Assembly: GCA_963820415.1 (NCBI GenBank) | Contig: CAWFZT010000013.1 | Coordinates: forward strand, 1-64,000 | DNA: 64,000 nucleotides | Origin: CAWFZT01 sp963820415 | GTDB lineage: Bacteria > Chloroflexota > Anaerolineae > Anaerolineales > Anaerolineaceae | Direction: 5' to 3' | Part shown: in pieces, positions 17,836 to 27,330 of the stretch | Numbering within the stretch: position 1 is the stretch's first letter | Layout: every line of letters starts with the position of its first letter | Position numbers and translations under genes: made by a program | Notes under the pieces: model-generated | Seen by the model: only the letters and a program-made list of their open reading frames with translations | The model's database searches: none | What the model was told of the DNA's origin: nothing

Positions 17836-18891
17836 ATGGAAAACACACTGAAAGTCGGTATTATCGGGACTGGCTGGATTGCCGGCCACCACATGCGCGG
17901 TTACCGTAAAAGTGGCAAAGCTGAGATTGTCGCCATTTCTGATGTCAATGAGAATACCGCCCGCGAATTCATGCACAAACAAAATCTGAATTGTAAATAT
18001 TATCCTGATTACCGGGAACTGCTGAAGGATAATGAAATCGAGTCGGTTTCTATATGCGCTCCCAATAAATACCACAGCGAAATGACTGTGGCAGCCGCGA
18101 CCGCTGGCAAACACATGCTGGCTGAAAAACCTTTCGTCACTAACGTGGAAGAGGCCAAGCGAACTCTTACGGCTCTTAAACAAAGTGGAGTTAAATGTGC
18201 TGTAGGTTACCACCGACGTTTTAACCCCCTCTGCAAGGAAATCGTCAGAATGAGGGATGAAGGCAAGCTGGGCAATCTTTATTTCGCCCAATCGGACTAC
18301 ATCCACAACCTGCCGGATGAGCTGCCCATTTGGGATTGGATCGGCAAGAAAGAATTCAACCCTTCCTTGTATCATGCTGGCGGAGGTCACTGCGTCGACA
18401 CGATCCGCTACCTGATGAATGACGAAATTGTCGAATGCGCGGCTTTCGTAAGCAATCTCAACTATCCAACTTGCGAGACGGAAGCAGAAACCGTGGCTTT
18501 ATACCGCTTCAAACACGGTCAGATTGGCAAGGTCATGTCGGTGGTGTTGAAACCGGTGGCTGCCTTTACGTTTAATATCGAAGTCTACGGTACTCATGGA
18601 ACTATGCGCAATAACCGGCTTCTATTGGACAGCATGCCCAATTATAACGATCCGACCAATACAGACAACGAGATTGTTTACCCAGCCTGGATGCCCAATA
18701 ACACTGCCGGTGTGACTGAGCCCTGGGATGTGGAAGTGTGCGAATACGTCGATTGGGTGTTAGGCAACAGCGATGGCAAGGTGTTGTGTAAAGCCATTGA
18801 CGCCATCCGGGTTGCAGAAGCCTGCTGGGCGGCTGTCATCTCCAGCGCCGAACATCGCGTGGTGAAGCTGCCGCTTATTGAGCTTGATTGA
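17836..18891 (+). CDS. Gfo/Idh/MocA-family oxidoreductase 1
   Basis: A 351-residue NAD(P)-dependent oxidoreductase. The Rossmann motif is VGIIGTGWIAGHHM (5-18), the conserved lysine motif is MLAEKPFVTNVEEA (about 95-108), and the catalytic-His region is YHAGGGHCVDTIRYL. It likely oxidises a sugar hydroxyl in the same pathway as the DegT and amidohydrolase neighbours. AGGAAAG lies upstream of the ATG. Confidence 0.92.
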   Translation: MENTLKVGIIGTGWIAGHHMRGYRKSGKAEIVAISDVNENTAREFMHKQNLNCKYYPDYRELLKDNEIESVSICAPNKYHSEMTVAAATAGKHMLAEKPFVTNVEEAKRTLTALKQSGVKCAVGYHRRFNPLCKEIVRMRDEGKLGNLYFAQSDYIHNLPDELPIWDWIGKKEFNPSLYHAGGGHCVDTIRYLMNDEIVECAAFVSNLNYPTCETEAETVALYRFKHGQIGKVMSVVLKPVAAFTFNIEVYGTHGTMRNNRLLLDSMPNYNDPTNTDNEIVYPAWMPNNTAGVTEPWDVEVCEYVDWVLGNSDGKVLCKAIDAIRVAEACWAAVISSAEHRVVKLPLIELD

Positions 18892-18932
18892 ACTAATCAG
18901 TCCAGGTAATTGAGCTCTTAGCCGAGGCGACC

Positions 18933-20681
18933 ATGCTCAGGAACACCGAAAACCGGGAGTTTGACCACCCAATCCTTGTCCTGATCGACCCTGATTCACC
19001 TGAACGGTTTAGCAGCTATACTGGCGAAATTCTGAAAGCAGAAGGATTCAATTCCTTCCACGTCAGGCCTCTGCAGGAAATCACCCTGGGGCTCCTGAAC
19101 GGACACGATGTCGTAATTCTGACGGAAACTGAGCTGACCACATCGCAGGCGACAATTTTACGCACCTTCATCAACGAAGGCGGTCGCCTGATCGCTTTCC
19201 GCCCTGATATGCAAATCAAGGATATCTTTGGTATTTCTGATTCTGGCTGCGTGGTTGAGGATGGTTATCTTTGCCTGGAACCAGGCACGCCAGTCCAAGA
19301 AGGCCTTACCCTGGAGACAATGCAAATCCATGGTGTGGCAGATGGCTACAACCTGACCGCTACCGAGGGCTCTTCTTTAGCCACGCTATTCAGCGACTCA
19401 GCCACCCCAACCCTTTACCCTGCTGTGGTAAGCCATTCTTATGGTAAGGGGAAAACGGTAGCTTTCGCCTATAATCTCCCTAGAAACATCGCTTTTACCC
19501 GGCAGGGTAATCCAGCCTGGGCCTGCCAGGAGAGAGACGGCATCCTGGGCATCCGCGCCTCCGAAATGTACCTGGGCTGGGTCGATACCTCAAAGAATCA
19601 TTTCAACCAGGCCGATATGCAGATGCAGCTTCTCTCCCACCTGATTGAAGAGCTTGTTCAAGATCGAAAACCTCTCCCACGTCTCTGGTACTTCCCCGGC
19701 TACCACAAGTGCCTGGTCACTCTCACTGATGACGGAGAAGATTCGGTTTTGGAAGATTTTCAGGTGCACCTGGCGGATGTCGAATCAAAAGGCGCCAGGA
19801 TTACAGTTTATTTGAAAAATCCTTCTCTCCCTGCCTCCGTGGTGGAGAACTGGGTGGCAAATGGGCATGAAATTGCCTGTCACTTCGACGATACCGCTGA
19901 AGCGGTTCAACCGACCTATGCCGGGATGAATTCAGTCGCCAGCGAGACAGTGAAAGCTCATCTGCAAGCCTATGGCTACCCACCCAGGACAGTTCGCAAT
20001 CACTGGATCGTGTGGGTTGGATGGACTGAACAGGCCGCCATTGAAGCAGGTGTGGGCATTGGCATGGACTGCAATTTGTATCACTATGACCGGGGTTCCA
20101 CTCATGGCCATTACCTGGGCGGAGTGGGTAATTTCACCGGTAGCGGTTTGCCGATGAAATTCATCAATAAGGATGGGCAGGTAATCGATATCTACCAGTC
20201 GCTGACACAACTTCCGGACGAACAATGGCTGGAAGAAAACTTTTATGGGTGTTTCAAGATCCTGGTAGACCGGAGCCTGGATTTAGAAGCCTACACATTT
20301 GTAAACGTGAATTTCCATACCGATCGATGGCAGGTCTGGTCTAGAAAGCCCGGGCTGGATATGTTGGACTATGCCAACCGGCGGGGTGTGCCTGTGTGGA
20401 CCGCCGAGCATTCTTTAAATTTCCTCAAGGCGAGAGATTCGGCCAGTTTTCACGATATCTGTTGGGCCGATCAGATATTAAGTTTCACCTTTGAAGCGCC
20501 TTTCTCAGAACAAAGTCTGACCTTCATGCTGCCCCTAAACCACAATGCCTTGACCTTATGCAGGGTTAAGATGGATGGAGTCAGGCAAACCTGCCGGCGA
20601 ATGACCATTAAAGGACGCGCTTATGCCCTGGTCGAAACCGGCTCTGGCGGATCATTCCATATAATGGCGTATTACCGGTAA
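18933..20681 (+). CDS. Two-domain protein: glutamine-amidotransferase-like domain plus NodB-like deacetylase domain
   Basis: A 582-residue protein without signal peptide. Residues about 12-250 resemble a ThuA/GATase1-type flavodoxin-like fold (ILVLIDPDSPERFSSYTG, VVILTETELTTSQATIL, FINEGGRLIAFRP, YGKGKTVAFAYNLPR). Residues about 260-500 resemble a polysaccharide-deacetylase barrel: LVTLTDDGEDSVLEDF where NodB has TFDDG, GHEIACHFDD where NodB has HxxxH, and a late WTAEHSLNFL. A C-terminal beta-rich part follows. The metal motifs are not canonical (HEIACH fits HxxxxH loosely), so catalysis is uncertain. It may act on N-acetylated sugars in this locus. Confidence 0.65.
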   Translation: MLRNTENREFDHPILVLIDPDSPERFSSYTGEILKAEGFNSFHVRPLQEITLGLLNGHDVVILTETELTTSQATILRTFINEGGRLIAFRPDMQIKDIFGISDSGCVVEDGYLCLEPGTPVQEGLTLETMQIHGVADGYNLTATEGSSLATLFSDSATPTLYPAVVSHSYGKGKTVAFAYNLPRNIAFTRQGNPAWACQERDGILGIRASEMYLGWVDTSKNHFNQADMQMQLLSHLIEELVQDRKPLPRLWYFPGYHKCLVTLTDDGEDSVLEDFQVHLADVESKGARITVYLKNPSLPASVVENWVANGHEIACHFDDTAEAVQPTYAGMNSVASETVKAHLQAYGYPPRTVRNHWIVWVGWTEQAAIEAGVGIGMDCNLYHYDRGSTHGHYLGGVGNFTGSGLPMKFINKDGQVIDIYQSLTQLPDEQWLEENFYGCFKILVDRSLDLEAYTFVNVNFHTDRWQVWSRKPGLDMLDYANRRGVPVWTAEHSLNFLKARDSASFHDICWADQILSFTFEAPFSEQSLTFMLPLNHNALTLCRVKMDGVRQTCRRMTIKGRAYALVETGSGGSFHIMAYYR

Positions 20682-20710
20682 AATATATACAGTAAAAAGG
20701 AGACGGCGCT

Positions 20711-21972
20711 GTGTATTTCGAACAAAAACTCGAAAATGGGCTCTTGCTGCGCATTGTTAAGGATGAACGGGATGTTGAACGTTACATAACCTTCAATACC
20801 CGGTTCAACAATATTTCCGAAGGCTTGAACTCCGAATTGCTCCTGCATCATTTTCCTGGAGCAAGTTTCGATGACTATCAATTGGTCGAGGATCCGCACA
20901 CCGGCGAGATTGTTTCTACCACCTGCTTGATCCCCTGGGAATTGAAATACGAAGGCGTTTCCCTGAGGGCGGCGCAGTTGGAACAGGTACTATCCCATCC
21001 GGATTACCGCAGGCACGGATTGGTCAGGATTCAAATCAAACGCTTTATGCAAATGGTGAGCGAGCGGCATTTTGACCTTAGTTTCATCTGGGGCATCCCC
21101 TATTATTACCGGCAGTACGGTTATGCCTATTGCATCGACGGCAGCATGTTCGAAGCCCTGCCGGCCTGGCGCATTCCGGAGGCGGGCGAAGGCTTATCGG
21201 ATCCTTATACCCTGAGAACCGCCAGCCTGGAACATATTCCTGCCTTGACGGATATTTACGATAAGGCAGCCAGGCTGCTCCAATTTTACGCCGCCCGCAG
21301 CCAGTCTCACTGGCGATACCTTCTGGAAAAGGCCAGGATCCCTGCCCGGGTCGTAGAAGACGGACGTACCGGGCAGGTGGTCGGATATGTTGCTTGTGTG
21401 AAACAAGGCGATAATCACATTTCTGTGATCGAAAGTGGCATTCTTAGTCAAGATACCGGATTAGCGGTTCTGCGGGCATTAAAAAAGAAACCGGTCGTGA
21501 AATTTTGGTAAGCTGGCCTAAAAACAACCCTTTGGCGCGGCTGGCACGCAATTTCGGGAGCGTAACCGAGGCTGGATGCCAATGGCTGCTTCATATTACC
21601 GATCTTACCGGCTTTCTTACCAAAATAAACCCGGTGCTTGAAAGACGCCTGGCTGTTTCCGATTGTGCAGGACTCACCAGAAATATCATTATCAACCTCT
21701 TCCGTCAGGCGTATAAACTGAGCTTTGTCTCTGGAAAACTTGAAAAAGTAGAACCGCTTGGTTTTGTTGACTCTTCGATGGGCGCGGATGGCGGCGACCT
21801 GTGCATCCCTCCAGAAGCCCTGGTCAGGTTGATCTTGGGTTACCGCAGTCTGGAAGAGCTCAAGGATGCCTGGCCGGATATCGTTATCAAAGCCGACAGC
21901 CGCCGAATAATCGAAGTCCTCTTCCCGAGAATGGACTCTTATCTAAATACCATCTATGCATATTTTACATAA
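20711..21972 (+). pseudogene. Eis-like GNAT acetyltransferase, frameshifted
   Basis: Restored length 420 residues, as in Eis-type proteins with two GNAT folds and an SCP2-like C-terminal domain. The GTG at 20711 has AAGGAG 8 nt upstream. The acetyl-CoA site is EQVLSHPDYRRHGLVRIQIK, and FIWGIPYYYRQYGYAY is typical of the family. In an A-run at 21485 the frame is lost (LKKKPVVKFW then stop). The next frame gives KETGREILVSWPKNNPLAR and the C-terminal domain, so one A is missing. Eis enzymes acetylate amines, including aminoglycosides in mycobacteria; here an amino-sugar substrate would fit. Confidence 0.82.
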
Positions 21973-22068
21973 CCCGGTTCATTGGGATTTACCGTGCACT
22001 GTTCCCGGAATTCACCACGAGGATTCCCCAAGAACCAATAAGCCGGTCTGACCGGCAAGGATCATTCA

Positions 22069-22515
22069 ATGGGCTACATCCAGGAACTGCGTGAGCTGGT
22101 AGGTCACCGTCCCATCATCATGGTGGGCTCCGGCGTTCTACTTTTGCGGGAGAATCAGGTGCTCCTGCAAAGACGAAAAGACAATGGACTATGGGGCATC
22201 CCGGGCGGCAGCCTGGAACCGGGTGAATCTCTGGAAGAAGCTGCCATTCGTGAAACCTTCGAAGAGGTGGGTTTAATTATCGATGAGCTGACCTTATTCA
22301 AGGTCTATTCCGGTAAGGATCATTTCTACGTTTACCCGAATGGAGACCAGATCTTCGACGTATGTGTGGCATATACGTCAAACGATTTTCATGGCGAAAT
22401 ACAGGCGCAATCCGGTGAAGTCCTGGAACTGGCCTTTTTCCCTTTGGATGATTTACCCGCCGAGCTGAATCCTTTGGATCAGCAAATCTTGCTGGATTTA
22501 CAAAGGTCCCAATAA
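22069..22515 (+). CDS. NUDIX hydrolase
   Basis: A 148-residue pyrophosphohydrolase with an intact Nudix box: GGSLEPGESLEEAAIRETF followed by EEVGL (about 49-72), matching GX5EX7REUXEEXGU. It cleaves nucleoside diphosphates linked to another group. Substrate unknown; NDP-sugars are possible given the locus. The AAGGA site lies about 8 nt before the ATG. It is convergent with the AraC regulator. Confidence 0.92.
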   Translation: MGYIQELRELVGHRPIIMVGSGVLLLRENQVLLQRRKDNGLWGIPGGSLEPGESLEEAAIRETFEEVGLIIDELTLFKVYSGKDHFYVYPNGDQIFDVCVAYTSNDFHGEIQAQSGEVLELAFFPLDDLPAELNPLDQQILLDLQRSQ

Positions 22516-22545
22516 AATTCAACGGGTCTATAGACTGGCTTTAAA

Positions 22546-23430
22546 TCAACCCGGGCTACCGTTATTCCTCACCAATCGCCGGTACTCTTTTGGCGTGACG
22601 TGTTCAATACGTTTGAAGCAGGTAGTGAAGTACTGCGAAGAATTGAAGCCGAGCGAATAAGCGATGCGGGTGATATCCATCTCAGAATTCTGTAATAAAT
22701 CCTTGGCCTTTTTGATTCTCAGGATGCTGAGATAGTCCGGAACGGTGATGCCTAATTCCTGGACGAACAGCCTGGAAAAATGTCGTGAGGAGATCCCCGC
22801 CTGCCTGGCAATATCATCTACCGTGAGTTGAGTGCTGTAGAAATTAGCCAGGAAATCCAGCCCCAGGGTGACATAGCGGTTCTTCGGCTTACCCAATTCA
22901 TCCCGTGCTTCTGCAATCACTTTTGATATCAAAATGTAAAGCTCGCAGAAATAGATTTTCTTCAAAATGCTGGATTGCTGGGAAGGATGCTCGTGTTGAA
23001 GAAGGATATGTTCCAGGGTGGCTTTGATCTCTCCATTGTCTAAGAACCTCAGGTAGTCAATGTGAGGTTCTTTCAGCTCATACAAGAATCGCATGTTTTG
23101 TTTCAGATCCAGGGGCGTGAACAGGGACAGGTCTCCGGGTTTGAAGACCAGATCGATGATTCTGCAACTTTCGTTTTCCCTCAAGAAATAGTTGTGGGTG
23201 ATCCGGGGAAAAATAATCAGGCAGTCATTTTTTTTAATGCGGATAAACTGTTTATCGATGCCAACGTAGCTTCCCCCATGAATGACAAACACGATTTCGA
23301 CCTGGTCGTCGTAAACGTGATTGCCAAACCTGAAGCCCGGCTGGTTGATCTGGATGCCTAACGTGGAAATCGCCGGCGGCAGTAATGCTTCGGACATCAA
23401 TTTTGATAAAAGATAATCTTCGCTGTTCAT
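22546..23430 (-). CDS. AraC-family transcriptional regulator with cupin-type sensor
   Basis: About 294 residues from ATG 23430. An upstream alternative start at 23487 adds 19 low-value residues. The N-terminal cupin-like ligand domain (about 20-100) has FGNHVYDDQVEIVFVIHGG and IRIKKNDCLIIFP. The C-terminal pair of helix-turn-helix motifs (about 195-290) is LTVDDIARQAGISSRHFSRL and ITRIAYSLGFNSSQYFTTCF then KRIEHVTPKEYRR. It is divergent from the URO-D-like gene; the gap holds a 31-bp element repeated before 27389, its probable binding site. Confidence 0.92.
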   Translation of the reverse strand: MNSEDYLLSKLMSEALLPPAISTLGIQINQPGFRFGNHVYDDQVEIVFVIHGGSYVGIDKQFIRIKKNDCLIIFPRITHNYFLRENESCRIIDLVFKPGDLSLFTPLDLKQNMRFLYELKEPHIDYLRFLDNGEIKATLEHILLQHEHPSQQSSILKKIYFCELYILISKVIAEARDELGKPKNRYVTLGLDFLANFYSTQLTVDDIARQAGISSRHFSRLFVQELGITVPDYLSILRIKKAKDLLQNSEMDITRIAYSLGFNSSQYFTTCFKRIEHVTPKEYRRLVRNNGSPG

Positions 23431-23549
23431 TCTATAGGTAATTATACATCGGCAGGTTGTCCGAATTTTTAACAAACTGTCTGGCAATAACCTCTTTTAT
23501 TGAACGATTTATTCTCTAAAGGCGGCAATAATACATATAAATTACCTCT

Positions 23550-23580
23550 CGTGGAAGGTTCTCCACGGGGATTTCCAAAG
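23550..23580 (+). promoter_or_regulatory. Operator-like repeat, copy A
   Basis: This stretch reads CGTGGAAGGT, eight variable bases, then GGGATTTCCAAAG. A close match lies in inverted orientation at 27331-27360. Each is itself an imperfect dyad (TGGAA ... TTCCA). It lies between the AraC gene and the URO-D-like gene, 21 bp before the latter's ATG. Confidence 0.55.
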
Positions 23581-23601
23581 TCCAGATTGGCAAGATGAGC
23601 T

Positions 23602-24759
23602 ATGACAGTTATGACAGCCCTGACCTCCCGAGAAAGAACATGGCAAGCCCTCAACCATCAAGAACCAGATAAGGTGCCGCTGGATCTGAACGGCACCTGC
23701 TGCACTGCATTGACACTCGAAGCTTACAACAACCTGCGGGATTACCTGGACCTGGCAGCCGACGACCAGCCTGATATTTCCAGCCGGGTAATGATGTCGA
23801 TTAGATCTCGCCAGGACTTGCTTCATCGCTACAAAGTCGATACACGCACGGTTTATCTCAAACCACCCTCCGTATGCAGGGGAAAAGAAATGCCGGATGA
23901 GTCGTACTACGATGCCTATAACATCCGCTGGCGGCCCGCTTCATTCTATTACGATGCGGTTGAACGACCTTTAGCCCTGGCCACAATTCACGATTTGGCT
24001 CAGGCAGCCTGGCCTGATCCGTACGATCCTGGGCTGGTAAAAGGATTGAAGGAAGAGGTGCGGCAACTTTATGAAACCACCTCTTACTGTCTGGTAGCGG
24101 ATATGCCGGCCTTTGGCCCTTTCGAAGGCTGTGGCCTCACCCGTGGTTACGAGCAGTTCTTTGTGGACCTCTACACCGATCAAGCCTTTGCAGAAGCTTT
24201 GTTGGACAAATGCACTGAAACCCTGATCGAATTCCTGTCAGTATTCCTGGAGCAGGTCGGTGATTTTATCCAGGTGGTAGCCATTGGGGACGACGTGGCC
24301 ATGCAGACCGGGCCGTTTATCAGCCTGCCCATGTACCGCCATTATGTCAAACCCAGGCATAAAAAGGTCTTCGATTTCATCCACTCTCATACAAAAGCCA
24401 AGATTTTCTATCACAGTTGTGGTTCGGTGTATGACTTGATCCCTGACTTTATAGAAGAAGGTATAGATATCCTGAACCCTGTCCAGACCAGCGCTGCTAA
24501 AATGGACCTGGGCAGGTTAAAACGAGAATTCGGAAAGGAGCTTTGTTTTTGGGGCGGTGGGATTGACATCCAAACCCAACTGCCGGTCTATTCTCCTGAG
24601 CAAATTGAGGAAGAAGTGAAACGCACCATGGATATCATGGCGCCGGGCGGGGGTTACGTCTTTTTTCCTACCCACAACATTCAAGCGGATGTGACGCCGC
24701 AGCGTATCGACAGCTTGTTTAACGCGGTGCTTCGCTGCCGGAATTATCAATCTTTCTGA
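23602..24759 (+). CDS. Uroporphyrinogen-decarboxylase-like (URO-D fold) protein 1
   Basis: A 385-residue URO-D-superfamily protein. It begins SRERTWQALNHQEPDKVPLD, the family start. Mid-protein VVAIGDDVAMQTGPFISLPM and the metal-site segment IFYHSCGSVYDLIPD (about 271-285) resemble corrinoid methyltransferases of the MtaA/CmuA group rather than heme enzymes. NPVQTSAAKMD and FWGGGIDIQ follow, as in those enzymes. In Anaerolineae and related bacteria such genes often sit in sugar loci with no proven role. It shares an operon with a DegT aminotransferase and Gfo/Idh enzymes. Confidence 0.85.
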   Translation: MTVMTALTSRERTWQALNHQEPDKVPLDLNGTCCTALTLEAYNNLRDYLDLAADDQPDISSRVMMSIRSRQDLLHRYKVDTRTVYLKPPSVCRGKEMPDESYYDAYNIRWRPASFYYDAVERPLALATIHDLAQAAWPDPYDPGLVKGLKEEVRQLYETTSYCLVADMPAFGPFEGCGLTRGYEQFFVDLYTDQAFAEALLDKCTETLIEFLSVFLEQVGDFIQVVAIGDDVAMQTGPFISLPMYRHYVKPRHKKVFDFIHSHTKAKIFYHSCGSVYDLIPDFIEEGIDILNPVQTSAAKMDLGRLKREFGKELCFWGGGIDIQTQLPVYSPEQIEEEVKRTMDIMAPGGGYVFFPTHNIQADVTPQRIDSLFNAVLRCRNYQSF

Positions 24760-24779
24760 ACTCTTGAAAGGAGCAAAGT

Positions 24780-26156
24780 ATGATCAACAAATATGGGCAA
24801 GAAGAAATAGCAAACCTGACCAAAGTCGTCGAAAGCGGCAATTTTGCCGACCATGCCGGGGGATTTATGGACCAACTCCGGCATGATTTTGCCAAAGCCA
24901 CCGGAGCGAAACATGCTATCACCTCAGCCACCGCCATGCTGCTGATGCAGGCTATTCCGGGCGCTATCAATGCCGGGGGCGGCGACGAGATCATCTGCGA
25001 CCCGGTCGTCCAGTTCCACGGGATCGCCTGCCTGCACAATAACGTGGTGCCCGTCTGGGCAGATGTCCGCGCAGACAACTTCTTGATGGACCCCGATAAG
25101 GTCGAAGCCTTGATTACCCCACGCACGAAAGCCATCTGGGTGACGCATTTATGGGGCTATGCCGCCGAAGTCGACAAACTTCTTGACATTGCCAACCGGC
25201 ACGGCATTTACCTGCTGGAAGACTGCGCCCACGGTTGCCTGGGCGAATACAAGGGTAAGAAACTGGGCACATGGGGCCAGGTAGGCACGTTTTCTTTTAA
25301 CATGGGAAAACAACTGGCGACTGGCGAAGGCGGCATTGCCATCACCAATGACGACAAAATGGCCTTCGAGATCAACCGGCGCATCATCTTCGGCGAGAGC
25401 CCGGAGGTGTTGAGCTCGAATTACCGCATGACCGAGTTCCAGGCCGCGGTAGCTGTTGCGCAGCTCAAGAAAGTGCCCGCTTATCTCGAAGAATACCGCA
25501 AGTCTAAGGCGATTCTGGACGAAGCCATTGCTGGCTGCGAATGGCTCGATGCCCGCAAGCTACAGGATGGCACAGTCCTGGCCCCCTATTTCTGGAGCTG
25601 CCTCTTCCACGGTGAACGTAAAGGCATCGGGTACAACGTCTTCAAAGCCGCCCTGCGCCAGGCCGGCGCTCCTTATGGGACAGGCTTTCTACAGGTCCCG
25701 GCTTATATGTACGATTTGTTCCACAAGCCCACTGAGTACGGCAAAAAGGGCTGGGTGTTCGAGCCGCACCTGTATGCAGGCAAAGTCGCCTGGGGTGAGG
25801 GGATCTGCCCGGTAGCGGAAGATATCATCCCACGCATTGTCCATACCAACAACATGGTGCCGGTTGAAAAAGCCGCCGTATCTGCCCAGAAATTGAAAGA
25901 GGCCATTAAGCTGGCTGAAAGCGGGCAGGTAGCGCCATTGCAGTACACCGAGTTAGATAAGCAGGTACTGGATGTAGTCAAACAATTTGGCCCGATCGAG
26001 CCCAGCGAGGCTATCCATCATTTTGACCAAAATGGCTGGAAGCACCTGGATGAACACACTATGTTCACCCTCATGGAAGACCTGAGAGACCGCACGCCGT
26101 ACAAGCTTTCTCACGCCGGCCCGCGCAAATTCGCCTACCACGATTTGAGCCATTAG
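24780..26156 (+). CDS. DegT/DnrJ/EryC1/StrS-family aminotransferase 2
   Basis: A 458-residue PLP enzyme, longer than the usual 370-400. Lys177 in FSFNMGKQLATGEGG is the Schiff-base lysine, YLLEDCAHGCLGEY (about 144-157) holds the cofactor Asp/His, and SATAMLLM binds phosphate. The extra C-terminal 70 residues (after about 385) look like a small winged-helix-like module (LDVVKQFGPIEPSEAIHHF ... MFTLMEDLRDR), an unusual appendage. AAAGGAG lies upstream of the ATG. It is placed between URO-D-like and Gfo/Idh genes and could aminate or deaminate the keto sugar they handle. Confidence 0.92.
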   Translation: MINKYGQEEIANLTKVVESGNFADHAGGFMDQLRHDFAKATGAKHAITSATAMLLMQAIPGAINAGGGDEIICDPVVQFHGIACLHNNVVPVWADVRADNFLMDPDKVEALITPRTKAIWVTHLWGYAAEVDKLLDIANRHGIYLLEDCAHGCLGEYKGKKLGTWGQVGTFSFNMGKQLATGEGGIAITNDDKMAFEINRRIIFGESPEVLSSNYRMTEFQAAVAVAQLKKVPAYLEEYRKSKAILDEAIAGCEWLDARKLQDGTVLAPYFWSCLFHGERKGIGYNVFKAALRQAGAPYGTGFLQVPAYMYDLFHKPTEYGKKGWVFEPHLYAGKVAWGEGICPVAEDIIPRIVHTNNMVPVEKAAVSAQKLKEAIKLAESGQVAPLQYTELDKQVLDVVKQFGPIEPSEAIHHFDQNGWKHLDEHTMFTLMEDLRDRTPYKLSHAGPRKFAYHDLSH

Positions 26157-26188
26157 TGATGGGCTTGTTTAGATAATTTATTCCGCCT

Positions 26189-26223
26189 GCCCAATGCTCT
26201 CCCGGTTTGGGAGAGCATTGGGC
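26189..26223 (+). terminator. Perfect 15-bp hairpin between operon genes
   Basis: GCCCAATGCTCTCCC, loop GGTTT, GGGAGAGCATTGGGC. No T-run follows on either strand, so complete intrinsic termination is doubtful; attenuation or RNA stabilisation between the aminotransferase and the next gene is likelier. Confidence 0.65.
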
Positions 26224-26244
26224 GATTGTAGAAGGGATTTCTCT

Positions 26245-27291
26245 ATGAAGAAAAACACGATCGGGCTGGGAGTGATTGGTTTTGGCAGCATGGGCCGCAC
26301 CATGGAAGTTCTGCGCGGCGTTCCCGACCTGCGCTACGAGCTGCGGGCCGTCTGTGCTGAACACCCCGAAAAGTTACAAGCGCGCGCCCAACAGGCGGGA
26401 GTGCCTTTCTGGACCACCGATTACCGTGAATTGGTGGCGCGTAATGATGTAGATGTAGTCGCAGTCTTTTCCCCGGACCACCTGCATGTCCAACATTCGC
26501 TTGCAGCCATGGCAGCCGGGAAACACGTGGTGTGCGGCAAACCCAACGCCGTCACACTTGAAGAGGCCAAAGAGCTGGTAAAACAGGTGCGGCAAAGTAG
26601 AGTCAAATACCTGGCCGCTTACACCCTGCGCCAGGACCAGCAATACCTGGCGGCAAAAAAGCTTTTGGATGATGGCGATCTGGGCAAAATAATTGCCATG
26701 GAAAGCCACTATATTCACGACATGCGCGATGTATATGAAAATACGCCCTGGCGGCTGCAGGCGCCGCAGGACATGATGTTCGGCGGGTGCATGCACTGTG
26801 TCGATATTTTACGTGCAATGGGTGGTGACGTGGATTGGGTGCATGCAAATGGCAACCTGGGCCATCTTACCCCTACGTATCCTATTGCGGATAATTTTTT
26901 CCTCAACCTGACCTTTAAATCAGGCGCGATCGGGAGAGTATCAGGGCTGTATGGGATTGTCCATGCTCCACTACCAATGCACCAATTTGCTGTTTACGGC
27001 ACAAAAGGCAGCCTGGTGGCTGAATACGGACCATCTCAGATGAGGGTAGTTTTCGACAAGCTGATGAAGCACCCGCCGTTTGTCACCACTTTTGGTCCCG
27101 AGCCTGAATCCAGCCGTTTCGGATATGGCTCTGCGATCGTTCGCTACATGCGCCATTTCCAGGACTGCCTGGATAATGACCGCCAACCTTATCCGGATGT
27201 GGTGGACAGCGCCAAATCCATCGCCGTCGGCGCGGCTGCCTGGGAATCGATCAAGACCGGGCAGGCCGTCAAGGTCTACAACGAATTTTAA
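26245..27291 (+). CDS. Gfo/Idh/MocA-family oxidoreductase 2
   Basis: A 348-residue enzyme from ATG 26245, which has AAGGGA upstream; a longer frame to 26194 would run through the hairpin and is rejected. The Rossmann motif is LGVIGFGSMGRTMEV, the lysine motif is VVCGKPNAVTLEEA and the catalytic region is MFGGCMHCVDILRAM. It is closely similar to the next gene product, so the pair arose by duplication. Confidence 0.92.
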   Translation: MKKNTIGLGVIGFGSMGRTMEVLRGVPDLRYELRAVCAEHPEKLQARAQQAGVPFWTTDYRELVARNDVDVVAVFSPDHLHVQHSLAAMAAGKHVVCGKPNAVTLEEAKELVKQVRQSRVKYLAAYTLRQDQQYLAAKKLLDDGDLGKIIAMESHYIHDMRDVYENTPWRLQAPQDMMFGGCMHCVDILRAMGGDVDWVHANGNLGHLTPTYPIADNFFLNLTFKSGAIGRVSGLYGIVHAPLPMHQFAVYGTKGSLVAEYGPSQMRVVFDKLMKHPPFVTTFGPEPESSRFGYGSAIVRYMRHFQDCLDNDRQPYPDVVDSAKSIAVGAAAWESIKTGQAVKVYNEF

Positions 27292-27330
27292 TTAAAACTA
27301 TTCTCTTAGATCAACAGCAGGAGAAGGTTC

